Of a DNA stretch of 64,000 nt, positions 24,686 through 33,959 are shown piece after piece; within the stretch, counting starts at the first letter, position 1, and the number at the start of each line of letters is the position of its first letter. The stretch covers positions 36,316 through 100,315 of the forward strand of contig NZ_JBHUIW010000023.1 in NCBI RefSeq assembly GCF_042682915.1, in the 5' to 3' direction. Source of the DNA: Rhodoplanes azumiensis. Its GTDB lineage: Bacteria > Pseudomonadota > Alphaproteobacteria > Rhizobiales > Xanthobacteraceae. Below the pieces are notes generated by a model that did not search any database, had not been told where the DNA came from, and was given only the letters and a program-made list of their open reading frames with translations. The translations under genes were made by a program, and so were the position numbers.

Positions 24686-25114
24686 ATGGCGAAGAAAATC
24701 ACAGGATACCTGAAGCTTCAGGTGCCGGCGGGAGCGGCCAATCCGTCTCCGCCGATCGGCCCCGCGCTCGGTCAGCGCGGCCTCAACATCATGGAGTTCT
24801 GCAAGGCGTTCAACGCCCAGACCCAGCAGATGGAGAAGGGATCGCCGATCCCGGTCGTCATCACCATCTATGCCGACCGTTCCTTCACGTTCGAGATGCG
24901 CACCCCGCCGGTGTCGTACTTCCTCAAGAAGGCGGCCGGCATCCAGTCGGGGGCCAAGGCGACCGGCCGCGACATCGTGGGCTCGATCACCCAGGCCCAG
25001 GTGCGCGAGATCGCCGAGAAGAAGATGAAGGACTTCAACACCGACAACATCGAGTCGGCGATGCGCATGATCGAGGGCTCCGCCCGGTCCATGGGCCTGA
25101 GCGTGAAGGGCTGA
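24686..25114 (+). CDS. rplK: Large subunit ribosomal protein L11
   Basis: 142 residues, normal length. MAKKITGYLKLQVPAGAANP, PPIGPALGQRGLNIMEFC and TPPVSYFLKKAAGI are diagnostic. Its stop is four bases before rplA. In bacteria L1 represses this pair by binding the rplK leader; the 133 bp before the start contains GC-rich dyads (GCCGGCGGCGCCGGC) but I did not fold it. Confidence 0.98.
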   Translation: MAKKITGYLKLQVPAGAANPSPPIGPALGQRGLNIMEFCKAFNAQTQQMEKGSPIPVVITIYADRSFTFEMRTPPVSYFLKKAAGIQSGAKATGRDIVGSITQAQVREIAEKKMKDFNTDNIESAMRMIEGSARSMGLSVKG

Positions 25115-25118
25115 TCCG

Positions 25119-25835
<717 letters not shown>

Positions 25836-25881
25836 ACTCGGCGGCGCGCGCGCCTGCGTCGCGCGCCTGCACGACACGACG

Positions 25882-25907
25882 AACGGCCGGGCCAGTCCCG
25901 GCCGTTT
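25882..25907 (+). terminator. Terminator after rplA
   Basis: AACGGCCGGG / CCCGGCCGTT stem with a CCAGT loop and a short T run, 46 bp after the rplA stop. The stem is nearly the same as that of the nusG terminator at 22887. Confidence 0.75.
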
Positions 25908-26137
25908 CGATTCGCGCGACATGGTCCGCCGCAGCCGGATTTCGTGGCCGCTGTGGATCGGCCCGATTTGTGTCCACGCGCCGCCATAGTGTGGGCGGGA
26001 ATGCGCGCATGATACGGTCGACAGCATTGGCCAGCCGGTGCGAAGCGTTTAAGATTCCGTCAATGTTCGGATTATGTCGACGGATTCGCGCGCCGGCGTC
26101 CCGCATCGGCCGATCTGCAGACCCGGAGGTGCCCGGC

Positions 26138-26686
26138 GTGACCCCGTGCCGAGTGACCTGGTGCCGCGTATCGACTCTGTTTCTGGTCGCGATCCTCGCG
26201 CCGCTCGCCGGCGCGGCGCGGGCGCAGCAGACGACCATCACGACAGGCTTCGTGGTCCGTATGCCGATGCCGCTCGCGGCCGTGCCGCGGACCGACCCCG
26301 ACCGGCCGACCCTCGTCGGCCACGGCCTCTCCTTCACGCGCCGCGGCACCCCGATGGCGCAGCCCGGCCGCGCCGGCCTTCTCATGGAATGCCGCCAGGG
26401 CACGCTCGAGCTGCTCGCCCTCGATCTCGACTGGCCGCCCGGCTCCGAGCCGGTCGGCGACGTCGATGTGACGGTTTTGCTCGATCAGGTCGCGAGCCCG
26501 GAGCGCTGGCGCATTCTCGGCAACGCCTATGCGCCGCCCGATCCGGCGGCGTTGCTGGAGCGCTTCCGCACCGCCCGCAGCTTCGCCCTGCAGGTGCGCA
26601 CGAGCGGCGGCGAGCGCGAGCTGAGCTTCGATCTGCGCGGCGTCTCGGCCGCCGCCGGCCAGCTCCGGGCGAACTGCGCGAACTGA
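26138..26686 (+). CDS. Secreted protein of unknown function
   Basis: A 182-residue product not recognised as a known family. A GTG start at 26138 has GGAGG eight bases upstream and gives a clean signal peptide (RVSTLFLVAILAPLAGAARA, cleavage before QQTT). An open frame to 25970 exists but would bury the signal. The mature part has MECRQGTLELLALDLDWPPG and VTVLLDQVASPERWRILGNA, a beta-rich pattern, and a final Cys near RANCAN that could pair with the Cys of MECRQ. Monocistronic. Confidence 0.6.
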   Translation: MTPCRVTWCRVSTLFLVAILAPLAGAARAQQTTITTGFVVRMPMPLAAVPRTDPDRPTLVGHGLSFTRRGTPMAQPGRAGLLMECRQGTLELLALDLDWPPGSEPVGDVDVTVLLDQVASPERWRILGNAYAPPDPAALLERFRTARSFALQVRTSGGERELSFDLRGVSAAAGQLRANCAN

Positions 26687-26760
26687 CTCCTTCGTGAGCC
26701 GGGATTCGGCACCGATCGACGGTCGCCGTCACCAGGCGCCTGCGGCCGCGCCGTGCCCGA

Positions 26761-27621
26761 TCAGGCCACGAAGGCGCTGCGGAGCGCACGGCTGAGCGCG
26801 AAGGCGTAGTTGTGGAGATTGGTCTCGGCGAGGGCCGGGAGATCGGCGATCATCTCCTTGCAGGCCTCGAGCTTGATGTCGGTCGGGTCGGGGCGCCGTT
26901 CGGCGAAGGCCGCCGACAACTCGGTCAGGATCAGGGGCGGGCATTTCAGGCCACCGAGCACGATCCGGCTGACCCCGCGTTCCGGGTCCGAGATCACGGC
27001 GGCGATCGCGTCGGCCGATTCGCTGACCGTCCGGGTGACCTTGTAGTACCCCCAGCGGGCCCGCTTGGACGATCGCGGCAGGCTGATCGCGGTGACGATC
27101 TCGGCCGGTCCGAGCGCGTTCATGAACGGCTCGGGATAGAACCGGGTGATCGGGATGCGGCGCTCGCCCGCCTGCGACAGCGTCACCATGGTGGCGTCGA
27201 GGGCGATCAGGGCGGTCGGCCAGTCGGCGCAAGGGTCGGCCCAGCAGGCGCTGCCGCCCAGCGTGCCGCGGTTGCGGATGTCGCGGTGGGCGATGCCGTG
27301 CGCCACGTAGGGCAGCAGACCGGCGATCGGATCGGGCACCAGCCCATCCTCCACCATCGCGTGGGTCACCATGGCCCCGATCGCGACCGTGTCGCCGTGC
27401 GCCTCGATCATGCGCAGCTCGGTCGCCTGGCCGAGATCGACGAGGACGTGCGGAGTGGTCGACCGCAGGCTCATCTGCGGGATCAGCGACTGGCCGCCCG
27501 CCATGACGACGCCGCGCTCGCCGCACTGGGCCAGCACGTTGACGGCCTCCTCGGCGCAGAGCACGCGAACGTAATCGAAATGGACGGCATCCATGCAGAC
27601 GTCCAGCGAGGGCTCCTTCAT
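26761..27621 (-). CDS. Molybdenum hydroxylase FAD-binding subunit (CoxM/XdhB-like), orphan
   Basis: A 286-residue medium subunit of the xanthine dehydrogenase / CO dehydrogenase family. FAD motifs are VVMAGGQSLIPQMSLR and HRDIRNRGTLGGSACWADPC, followed by the CO_deh_flav_C domain from about residue 180. These subunits move electrons from the 2Fe-2S subunit to FAD and on to an acceptor. No CoxL or CoxS partner gene is within the window, so the protein is an orphan here. The alternative start MDAVHFDY at 27594 fits the family N-terminus but lacks a good ribosome site. Confidence 0.85.
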   Translation of the reverse strand: MKEPSLDVCMDAVHFDYVRVLCAEEAVNVLAQCGERGVVMAGGQSLIPQMSLRSTTPHVLVDLGQATELRMIEAHGDTVAIGAMVTHAMVEDGLVPDPIAGLLPYVAHGIAHRDIRNRGTLGGSACWADPCADWPTALIALDATMVTLSQAGERRIPITRFYPEPFMNALGPAEIVTAISLPRSSKRARWGYYKVTRTVSESADAIAAVISDPERGVSRIVLGGLKCPPLILTELSAAFAERRPDPTDIKLEACKEMIADLPALAETNLHNYAFALSRALRSAFVA

Positions 27622-28190
27622 GGGCGGCGTCCCAGCCGGGTGCGCACCCGATCCTCACATTGCAACGGCTCGTCTCCCCCGGCTCGACCCCGCAGGGCCG
27701 ACGTCACCAGCGGCCTGCGCGGCCCGGAGCCGCGATTGTGGACCTCGAGGGCGCGTCTCGCTGTGCGAGCCGGGGCCGTGAAACGCGGCGCGTTCGGCGA
27801 CAGGAAGGTCGAGCGATCGAACACGATCCTGAGCCGGGCGCGTCACGAGAAACCCCGGGGCGACGGCCCCGATCGACCCAGCTTTCACACCAGCCCCGTA
27901 CTTGTCAATTTGGCAGAACACGGCCTCCGTCCGACGTTCTGGACAGCGCTCCGAATGCCCCGCGCAGGCGGGCGCCGGGTGCTGGCACGCGCCGACGGTG
28001 CGAATGCGCAGAGGCGCGGACGGGCCTCGACGCGGACGGATCGGGCCGGCCGGCCCGCCGCCGACAGGGCGGCGTCGTGGACGCCGGAAACCGACGAGAC
28101 GGCTGTGATGGCCGTGCGTGCCACGTGGCGGTGCGCGTGAGGTGGTCTCGTCGAAGCGACGTCCGAGACCGCAGCCGCCCGAACGTCCGA
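27622..28190. other. Non-coding gap of 569 bp
   Basis: Several long frames cross this stretch on both strands, but all are Arg/Pro/Gly-rich with no domain, signal peptide or ribosome site, as expected from GC-rich DNA without a gene. No repeat family member is present. It may hold remnants of a lost gene; I see nothing else. Confidence 0.5.
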
Positions 28191-28394
28191 TCACCCGTCG
28201 AGCACGGCCTGCAGCTCGCGCAGATCCTGCTCGTCGACCACCGGGGCGAGATCACCGATGCGGATGTCCAGATGGGTGGCGATCTCGCGGGCGAGGTCGT
28301 GATGGCCGCGGCGGGCCGTGTCGGCGAGCACGATGCCCATCCCGAGAAGGGTGGCGGAGTGAACCGTGCCGGACAGGTCGGTGACTGTACGCAT
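28191..28394 (-). CDS. Small helical protein, unknown
   Basis: A 67-residue protein starting MRTVTDLSGTVHSATLLGMG. The ATG at 28394 has GAGGGGG seven bases upstream, better than the ATG at 28421. Its sequence alternates Leu/Ile/Ala with charged residues (LADTARRGHHDLAREIATHL, then VDEQDLRELQAVLDG), suggesting three helices. It precedes, on the same strand, no close gene. Function unknown; a coding role is supported by the ribosome site and balanced composition. Confidence 0.5.
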   Translation of the reverse strand: MRTVTDLSGTVHSATLLGMGIVLADTARRGHHDLAREIATHLDIRIGDLAPVVDEQDLRELQAVLDG

Positions 28395-28531
28395 CGTCAG
28401 TCCCCCTCGATTGCTCATCATAGCATCGTATCGTTGATGCTTCGCTTACGGGCGATCGCGTAAGGGACACACCGCGGCCGTGTGGTGGGTCGCGTGGATC
28501 TGCGGCCCGCATGGCGGTGTCGTGGGCGCCG

Positions 28532-29014
28532 TCAGGGCGCCGACGGGGGACCGGAGGCGTCGCCGTTCGGCTTGCCGACGCCGTAGCGTGCCCGGATCGA
28601 CCTCTCGATCGGGCCGCCGGCGAGCAGCACGAAGAACAGCAGGGGCAGGGCGATCGCGATCACGGTCCAGGCCGCGACCGCGCAGGCGGCGCCGAGGCTC
28701 GCCGTCACCCAGATGCAGGCGGCCGTCGTGAGGCCGCGCACCCGCGCGTCGCCGGAGCCGCGCACGATCACGCCGGCGCCGAGAAAGCCGATGCCGGTCA
28801 GGATGCCCTGGACCACGCGGCTGACGTCGGTGAGGCGGTCCTGCTCCTGGATCGAGGGATCGACGGCCGCCATCACGGCGAGCGCGGCGCCGAGCCCGAC
28901 GAGGCCGAGCGTGCGCATGCCGGTCGGCTTGCCGTGCAGGTCGCGGTTGAGCCCGAGGGTCATGCCGACCACGGTGGCGGCGGTCAGGCGCAGGGCGATG
29001 TCGGTCCAGTCCAT
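28532..29014 (-). CDS. MgtC/SapB family membrane protein
   Basis: A 160-residue membrane protein. Family hallmarks are TLGLNRDLHGKPTGMRTLGL near the N-terminus, VVQGILTGIGFLGAGVIVRG in the middle and VRGLTTAACIWVTASLGAAC. Four to five helices are visible. This is the short form lacking the C-terminal ACT-like domain of MgtC. MgtC proteins modulate ATP synthase or Mg homeostasis in several pathogens; the short form's role is unclear. It sits 104 bp upstream of nothing co-directional but follows the iron-sulfur oxidoreductase gene on the same strand. Confidence 0.9.
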   Translation of the reverse strand: MDWTDIALRLTAATVVGMTLGLNRDLHGKPTGMRTLGLVGLGAALAVMAAVDPSIQEQDRLTDVSRVVQGILTGIGFLGAGVIVRGSGDARVRGLTTAACIWVTASLGAACAVAAWTVIAIALPLLFFVLLAGGPIERSIRARYGVGKPNGDASGPPSAP

Positions 29015-29118
29015 GGTCGTGCTCGATCCGGCCGAGAGGTGCGGCGGTCAGTCTGCCCCTCTCCCCGCGTGCGGGAGGCGGGGGTGCCGACGCTGTGGCA
29101 CGGCGGCAGCCCGTTCGC

Positions 29119-32100
29119 TCACCCCGCCGTGTGCCCGCGAACATCGAGCTGACGGAGCGCGCGGTCGATCCACAGCTTGGTGAGCTTCTCCTGGGTGCCG
29201 TTCTGGGAGAGGCGGCTCCTCAGATTGGCGAAGTCGACCCGGTCGAGCTCCTGGTCCTGGTTGGCGCAGGAGAACACCACGGTCTCGGTGCCGGTCGCCG
29301 GATCCTTGTGGACCTGTAGGCACTGGGCGCAGATCTCCTTCATCATGCATTGCATCGGCGAGTTGATCGAGCCGATCGCCTTGTGGCCGGGCTTGAGGTG
29401 GGCGGCCAGCATGCCGTGGCGAGCGCGCGCGACCGCGGCCATCATGCCGTCGGAGCCGATGGCGATCACCCGGTCGACGTCGCCGAGATCGATCGGCTGG
29501 TCGCCGAGGGCACCGCTGGCGTAGGCCTCCAGCGCCGCCACCATGTTGCCGACGAAGGTCTTGTCCTGCGGCCGGTCGGCCGCGAAGCCCGGCGCCTCGT
29601 CGCAGCACCACACGATCGCGTCGGCGGCGCGCTCGATCTCGGCGACCTTGTAGCGGTCGCGGATCTGCTTGTAGCCGGCGAAGTAGAGCACCTTGCCGCC
29701 GCGGGCGCGCGCCGCCTCGCCGATCGAGAACAGCACGGCGTTGCCGAGGCCGCCGCCGATCAGCAGCACGGTCTCGCCGGGCTCGATCTCGGTCGGCGCG
29801 CCGGTCGGCCCCATCAGGATCACGGGCTCGCCGGGCCGCAGCGTGGCGCACAGATCGGACGAGCCACCCATCTCCAGCACGATGGTCGCGAGCAGGCCCT
29901 GCTCGCGGTCGGTCCAGGCACCGGTGAGGGCGAGACCCTCCATGGCGAGCGCGGTGCCGTCGACCCGAGTCGCGTAGGTCTCGTAGTTCTGCAGCCGGTA
30001 GAACTGGCCGGGCTCGAAGGCGCGCGCCGCCGCCGGCGCCTTCACCACCACCTCGACGATCGTCGGAGTGAGCCGGTTGACGGCGTGGATGGTGGCCCGC
30101 AGCTCGCGGTCGAGTTTTTGGTACAACGCGGTGCGGTCCGGCGGCGTGGTGTCGAGCGTCGCCAGCAGCCGGGCGACGACCGGGAAGCCCTGCTTGGCGC
30201 TCGCCATCGCCTTCACGACATTGCCGGCGAACGAGGGATGCAGATCGCCGAAGAAGCTCACGGCGCGCCCGTCCGCCCTTATGTCGGTCAGCACATGGGC
30301 GACGGAGGGTTTGGCGATCCGCTCCGGCGAGACCGTCGCACCCGCCTCGTCGCGGGCGCGAAAATACTTGCCGTCGAGCGCCATGGCGGCGTCTTCGCGG
30401 GCCAGCGTCGTGTTGGGCTGGGTGCCGGCCGCGACCACGATGGTGCGGGCCGGCAGCGTCACCTCGGGGTCGCCCGCCACGTCGCCCTGGCGGGCGAGCT
30501 TCAGCGCACGGGCATGGCCGTAATCGTCGAGCACCACCTCGGTCGGCGAGAGGCGCTCGGCGAACCGGATGCCTTCCTCCATCGCCTTGGCGATCTCCTC
30601 GTGATTGAGCGTGTAGCTCGGCGCCTCGACCATGCGGCGGCGATAGGCGACCGTGACGCCGCCCCAGCCCTTGACCAGCTCGGCGAGCCGCGCCGGCCGG
30701 TTTTCACGCGCTGCCGCCTCGTGTTCGGCCCTGATCTTCCGCGCGTGATCGATGAACTCGTCGGCGATCAGGGTCTCGGCCTCGCTCCAGGCGGCGCGCA
30801 CCTGCGCCTCGCTGCGTTCGGCGGCGAGCGCCTCGTAGCGGGCCAGGAACTTCTCGACCTGGAGCGGATAGTAGGCGAGCGCCTCGGTCGCCGTGTCGAT
30901 CGCGGTCAGACCGCCGCCGATCACGACGACGGGCAGGCGGATCTGCAGGTTGGCGATCGAGTCCGGCTTCGCCGCGCCGGTGAGCTGCAGCGCCATCAGG
31001 AAGTCGGAGGCCTGCCGCACGCCGGTGGCGAGCCCGTTCTTCATGTCGACGACGGTCGGCTTGCCGGCGCCCGTGCACAGCGCGACGTGATCGAAGCCGA
31101 GCCCGAACGCCTCGTCGATCGTCAGCGTGCCGCCGAACCTGATGCCGCCGAACATCTTGAACTGCGCCCGCCGCTCCAGCAGCAGGCGGATCAGCTTGAG
31201 GTAGTTCTTGTTCCAGCGCACCGTGATGCCGTACTCGGCGACGCCGCCGAAGCCGGCCATCACGCGGGTGCCGAGATTCTCCTCCAGCTCGGCGAGGTCG
31301 CGGATCGGCCGGAACGCCACGCGTGCGCCCGACATCTCGGTGCCGGAGATCGCCGGATCGAGGGGCTCGATCTTGAGGCCGTCGACCGCGACGACGCCGT
31401 GGCCGTCGTTCATGAGGTGATGCGCCAGCGTGAAACCGGCCGGGCCGAGGCCGACGACCAGCACGCTGCGGCCGGTGTCGGGCTTGGGCAGCGGGCGGCG
31501 CAGGTTCAGCGGGTTCCAGCGGGTGAGCAGCGAGTAGATCTCGAAGCCCCACGGCAGCGCCAGCACGTCCTTCAGGGCGCGCGTCTCGACCTGCGGGATG
31601 TCGACCGGATCCTGCTTCTGGTAGATGCACGACTTCATGCAGTCGTTGCAGATGCGGTGGCCGGTCGCCGCGCACATCGGATTGTCGACCGTCACGATCG
31701 CCAAGGCCCCGACCGTGTGGCCGCCAGCCTTGACGAGATTCATCTCGGAGATCTTCTCCTCGAGCGGGCAGCCGGCGAGCGGCACCCCGAACTCGTTGCG
31801 GCGGAAGCCGCCGGCCTTCTCCTTCAGGCCGCGCGAGCAGGAATCCTTGCCCTGGGCGTGGCACCAGATGCAGTAGTTGGCCTGATCGAGCGCGCCGGTC
31901 AGGTCGGTGCCGCAGTCGGTGAGGGCGAAGCCCTCGCGAAAGCGGCGGTGGTCGTCGGAGAGCTTGAACATCGTCACGCCCTCGACCACCTCGGTCTCGA
32001 CCGGGACGAGCCGCATCGGATCGATCTTGCCGGGCGCCTTGAACAGCACACCGCCGTGGTGGCGGTGCCGGCCGTCCGCCGTGTGGGTCGCCCAGGCGGC

Positions 32101-32664
32101 GTAGCGGGCGAAGAGATCGAGCACCTCGGCGTGCTCGGCCTCCGTCTCGAAGATCGGCGCGACGAAGCGCGCGAAGGCGAGCTCGTCGAGCGGCCCGCCC
32201 AGCACCTTCTCGACCTCGGCCGCGAGCGCGTCGCCGTCGAAGGCCGCAGCCGCGGCCGGGCCGTATTTCTTGGCGGCGCGGCGCTGCACGAACAGGCGCT
32301 TCACGGTGTAGAGCGGGGCGAGCGCGTGGTGGCGGGCCTGGAGGTCGCGCACCTCGGCGCCGATGCCGAACAGGTCGGCGAGGAAATCTTCGACATGCGG
32401 GGCGAGCGCGATCAGCAGCTCGGATTCGTCCTTGAGCGCCAGAGCGTCCGGCGTCGCCCGGGCGACCATCAGGCGATCGTGCAGGGCCTGGTCGGCAGCC
32501 GCGAGCCAGGCCACGAAGGCGGCGTCGAGCCGCACCAGGCCGTCGCGGTTGTAGAGGTCGGCGAAGGCGAGGCCGTGGGCGAGGCGAAGTGGCGCCGCGT
32601 CGGCGCACGCGGCGGCGGACGTCGGAGGCACGGGACGCACGACGGAGTCGATCGGCGAGGTCAT
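29119..32664 (-). CDS. Large multi-domain iron-sulfur flavoprotein oxidoreductase
   Basis: An 1181-residue protein. The first ~250 residues match nothing I recognise. Then comes a Cys-rich GltD-like iron-sulfur region (CIWCHAQGKDSC, AGCPLEEKISEMN, CNDCMKSC). The middle is a pyridine-nucleotide-disulfide reductase domain with VLVVGLGPAGFTLAHHL, a second Rossmann motif VVVIGGGLTAIDTA and VVAAGTQPNTT. The C-terminal ~280 residues look like PyrK / ferredoxin-NADP reductase: FEPGQFYRLQNYE for FAD, VLLIGGGLGNAVLFSIG for NAD(P), and a terminal cluster C1106, C1112, C1115, C1133 in the PyrK 2Fe-2S spacing. It therefore has parts of an NAD(P)H-linked electron-bifurcating or transhydrogenase-like machine in one chain. 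No subunit genes adjoin it. Confidence 0.85.
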   Translation of the reverse strand: MTSPIDSVVRPVPPTSAAACADAAPLRLAHGLAFADLYNRDGLVRLDAAFVAWLAAADQALHDRLMVARATPDALALKDESELLIALAPHVEDFLADLFGIGAEVRDLQARHHALAPLYTVKRLFVQRRAAKKYGPAAAAAFDGDALAAEVEKVLGGPLDELAFARFVAPIFETEAEHAEVLDLFARYAAWATHTADGRHRHHGGVLFKAPGKIDPMRLVPVETEVVEGVTMFKLSDDHRRFREGFALTDCGTDLTGALDQANYCIWCHAQGKDSCSRGLKEKAGGFRRNEFGVPLAGCPLEEKISEMNLVKAGGHTVGALAIVTVDNPMCAATGHRICNDCMKSCIYQKQDPVDIPQVETRALKDVLALPWGFEIYSLLTRWNPLNLRRPLPKPDTGRSVLVVGLGPAGFTLAHHLMNDGHGVVAVDGLKIEPLDPAISGTEMSGARVAFRPIRDLAELEENLGTRVMAGFGGVAEYGITVRWNKNYLKLIRLLLERRAQFKMFGGIRFGGTLTIDEAFGLGFDHVALCTGAGKPTVVDMKNGLATGVRQASDFLMALQLTGAAKPDSIANLQIRLPVVVIGGGLTAIDTATEALAYYPLQVEKFLARYEALAAERSEAQVRAAWSEAETLIADEFIDHARKIRAEHEAAARENRPARLAELVKGWGGVTVAYRRRMVEAPSYTLNHEEIAKAMEEGIRFAERLSPTEVVLDDYGHARALKLARQGDVAGDPEVTLPARTIVVAAGTQPNTTLAREDAAMALDGKYFRARDEAGATVSPERIAKPSVAHVLTDIRADGRAVSFFGDLHPSFAGNVVKAMASAKQGFPVVARLLATLDTTPPDRTALYQKLDRELRATIHAVNRLTPTIVEVVVKAPAAARAFEPGQFYRLQNYETYATRVDGTALAMEGLALTGAWTDREQGLLATIVLEMGGSSDLCATLRPGEPVILMGPTGAPTEIEPGETVLLIGGGLGNAVLFSIGEAARARGGKVLYFAGYKQIRDRYKVAEIERAADAIVWCCDEAPGFAADRPQDKTFVGNMVAALEAYASGALGDQPIDLGDVDRVIAIGSDGMMAAVARARHGMLAAHLKPGHKAIGSINSPMQCMMKEICAQCLQVHKDPATGTETVVFSCANQDQELDRVDFANLRSRLSQNGTQEKLTKLWIDRALRQLDVRGHTAG

Positions 32665-33139
32665 GTCGGGAATGCTGTCCTGGTCTACGCGGGTGCGCCC
32701 GTCGGCGCGGTCGTTTGGGGCCGAGGACGCCTATAGCACGAATCGAGATGGGCCGAATCGACCCCGCCCGTGCCGTTCGGGCGAGTTCCAGGTGAACCAA
32801 CCTACCCGGACGTATTGGTTTTTGGGTTCCACCACGGTCTTTTACTACCCCCGTGATAGGACTAATGGCGCAGGCGGGGAATTAGGTGTCTTTATCGTAG
32901 GCCGAGCGGACGAGGACGCGTCTGCAGGGGGCCCGGGTGCACATGCGCCACTTAGGTCGGCGAAACTGGTCGGCGAAGTTGGTCGTTGAAACGTGGCCGA
33001 CGAAACGTGATCGGCGAAAACGAGACTGTTTCCGGGCGTCGTACCGAAAAGACCGCGCGCGGCCGAGGCCGGCGACCGGCCATGCGTCGCATGCGCCGGG
33101 CCGGGCCTCGTGGCGGCGGTCGACCAGCCGGGTCGTGCC
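32665..33139. other. Divergent promoter gap
   Basis: 475 bp between the oxidoreductase and a GntR gene. It is less GC-rich at 32790-32900 (TATTGGTTTTTGGGTTCC) and probably carries promoters both ways. It also contains the tandem array listed at 32955-33022. No gene was found. Confidence 0.5.
32955..33022. repeat. Five-unit 13-14 bp tandem array upstream of gntR
   Basis: Five head-to-tail units with consensus GGTCGGCGAAACGT: GGTCGGCGAAACT, GGTCGGCGAAGTT, GGTCGTTGAAACGT, GGCCGACGAAACGT and GATCGGCGAAAACG. They end 117 bp before the GntR gene. Spacing is a little over one helical turn. Whether it is a binding array or a decayed minisatellite cannot be told by eye. Confidence 0.7.
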
Positions 33140-33955
33140 ATGACCGATTCCGAATTGTCTTTCGACGTTCCGGCGCTCGTGTCGCTGTCGCGTCAGATCG
33201 AAATGCATCTCGAGCGCCTCATCGTGCAGGGTGCGCTCAAGAGCGGGCAACGTCTGTCGGAGCCCGACATCGCCAAGCGGTTCCGCACCAGCCGCTCGCC
33301 GGTGCGCGAGGCGCTGCGGCGGCTCGAGCAGGTCGGGCTCGTGGTGATCGAGCCGCGCCGCGGGGCCTCCGTGAAGGCCCCGAACGAGCGCGACATCTCC
33401 GACATGCTGGCGATCCGCGAGGCGCTGGAAGGGATGGCGGCGCGGCTCGCCGCCGCGCGGGCCGAGCCCGATGACATCGCCCGGCTCGAGGCTTGCGTCG
33501 GCGATCCGTCCGGCGCCGACGACCAGTCGAATCCCGCGCTGGTCGATTTCCACGAGGCGTTGGCGCAGGCGGCGCACAATCCGGCCCTGCAGTCGATGCT
33601 GCGCGGCTCGCTCAACCTGTTCCGGATGGTGCGGGCGATTCCGGCCGACCATCATGCCCGCAAGGCGCGCGCCGCCGAGGAGCATGCGGCGGTCGTCGCC
33701 GCGATCGTGGCCCGCGATCCCGATGCCGCCGAGGCGGCGGCGCGGCGCCACATTCTGACGATGCGGACGCAGCTGCTCGGCGCCGACGGCTCGCTGTCGG
33801 GCGGCTCGCTCGTCGGCGACGAGCCGACGGCAGCGGGTGTGGTGTTCGATGCGGCTGCGGACGCGGACGCGATCCTGACGCGCACCGCCAACGGTGCGCG
33901 CCGGCCGGTCCGCGGCGGCGCGCCGGGGAACGGCCGCGACGATCCGGCCGAGTGA
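33140..33955 (+). CDS. GntR-family regulator, FCD subfamily
   Basis: A 271-residue regulator. The winged helix is at residues about 15-80 (MHLERLIVQGALKSGQRLSE, IAKRFRTSRSPVREALRRLE). The FCD domain follows (DMLAIREALEGMAARLAAAR, LVDFHEALAQAAHNPALQSM, EEHAAVVAAIVARDPDAAEA). A disordered ~45-residue tail rich in Ala/Asp/Gly is beyond the normal domain end. The ATG at 33140 is preferred over 33110. Its stop is four bases from the convergent 3-hydroxyacyl-CoA dehydrogenase stop; whether it regulates that gene is unknown. Confidence 0.88.
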   Translation: MTDSELSFDVPALVSLSRQIEMHLERLIVQGALKSGQRLSEPDIAKRFRTSRSPVREALRRLEQVGLVVIEPRRGASVKAPNERDISDMLAIREALEGMAARLAAARAEPDDIARLEACVGDPSGADDQSNPALVDFHEALAQAAHNPALQSMLRGSLNLFRMVRAIPADHHARKARAAEEHAAVVAAIVARDPDAAEAAARRHILTMRTQLLGADGSLSGGSLVGDEPTAAGVVFDAAADADAILTRTANGARRPVRGGAPGNGRDDPAE

Positions 33956-33959
33956 GACG

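Noticed and set aside
27655..28194. 179-codon minus-strand frame in the 27622-28190 gap
   Set aside because: Arg/Gly/Pro-rich, no ribosome site, no recognisable domain; treated as non-coding.
29055..29130. Possible third family B repeat (CCCCTCTCCCCGCGTGCGGGAG)
   Set aside because: Only the outer CTCTCCCC and a weak hairpin match; the partner arm is not clear and it runs into the end of the oxidoreductase gene.
29350..32736. 1128-codon plus-strand frame opposite the iron-sulfur flavoprotein
   Set aside because: Composition is typical of antisense of a GC-rich gene, and the minus-strand protein has clear FAD/NAD and Cys motifs throughout.
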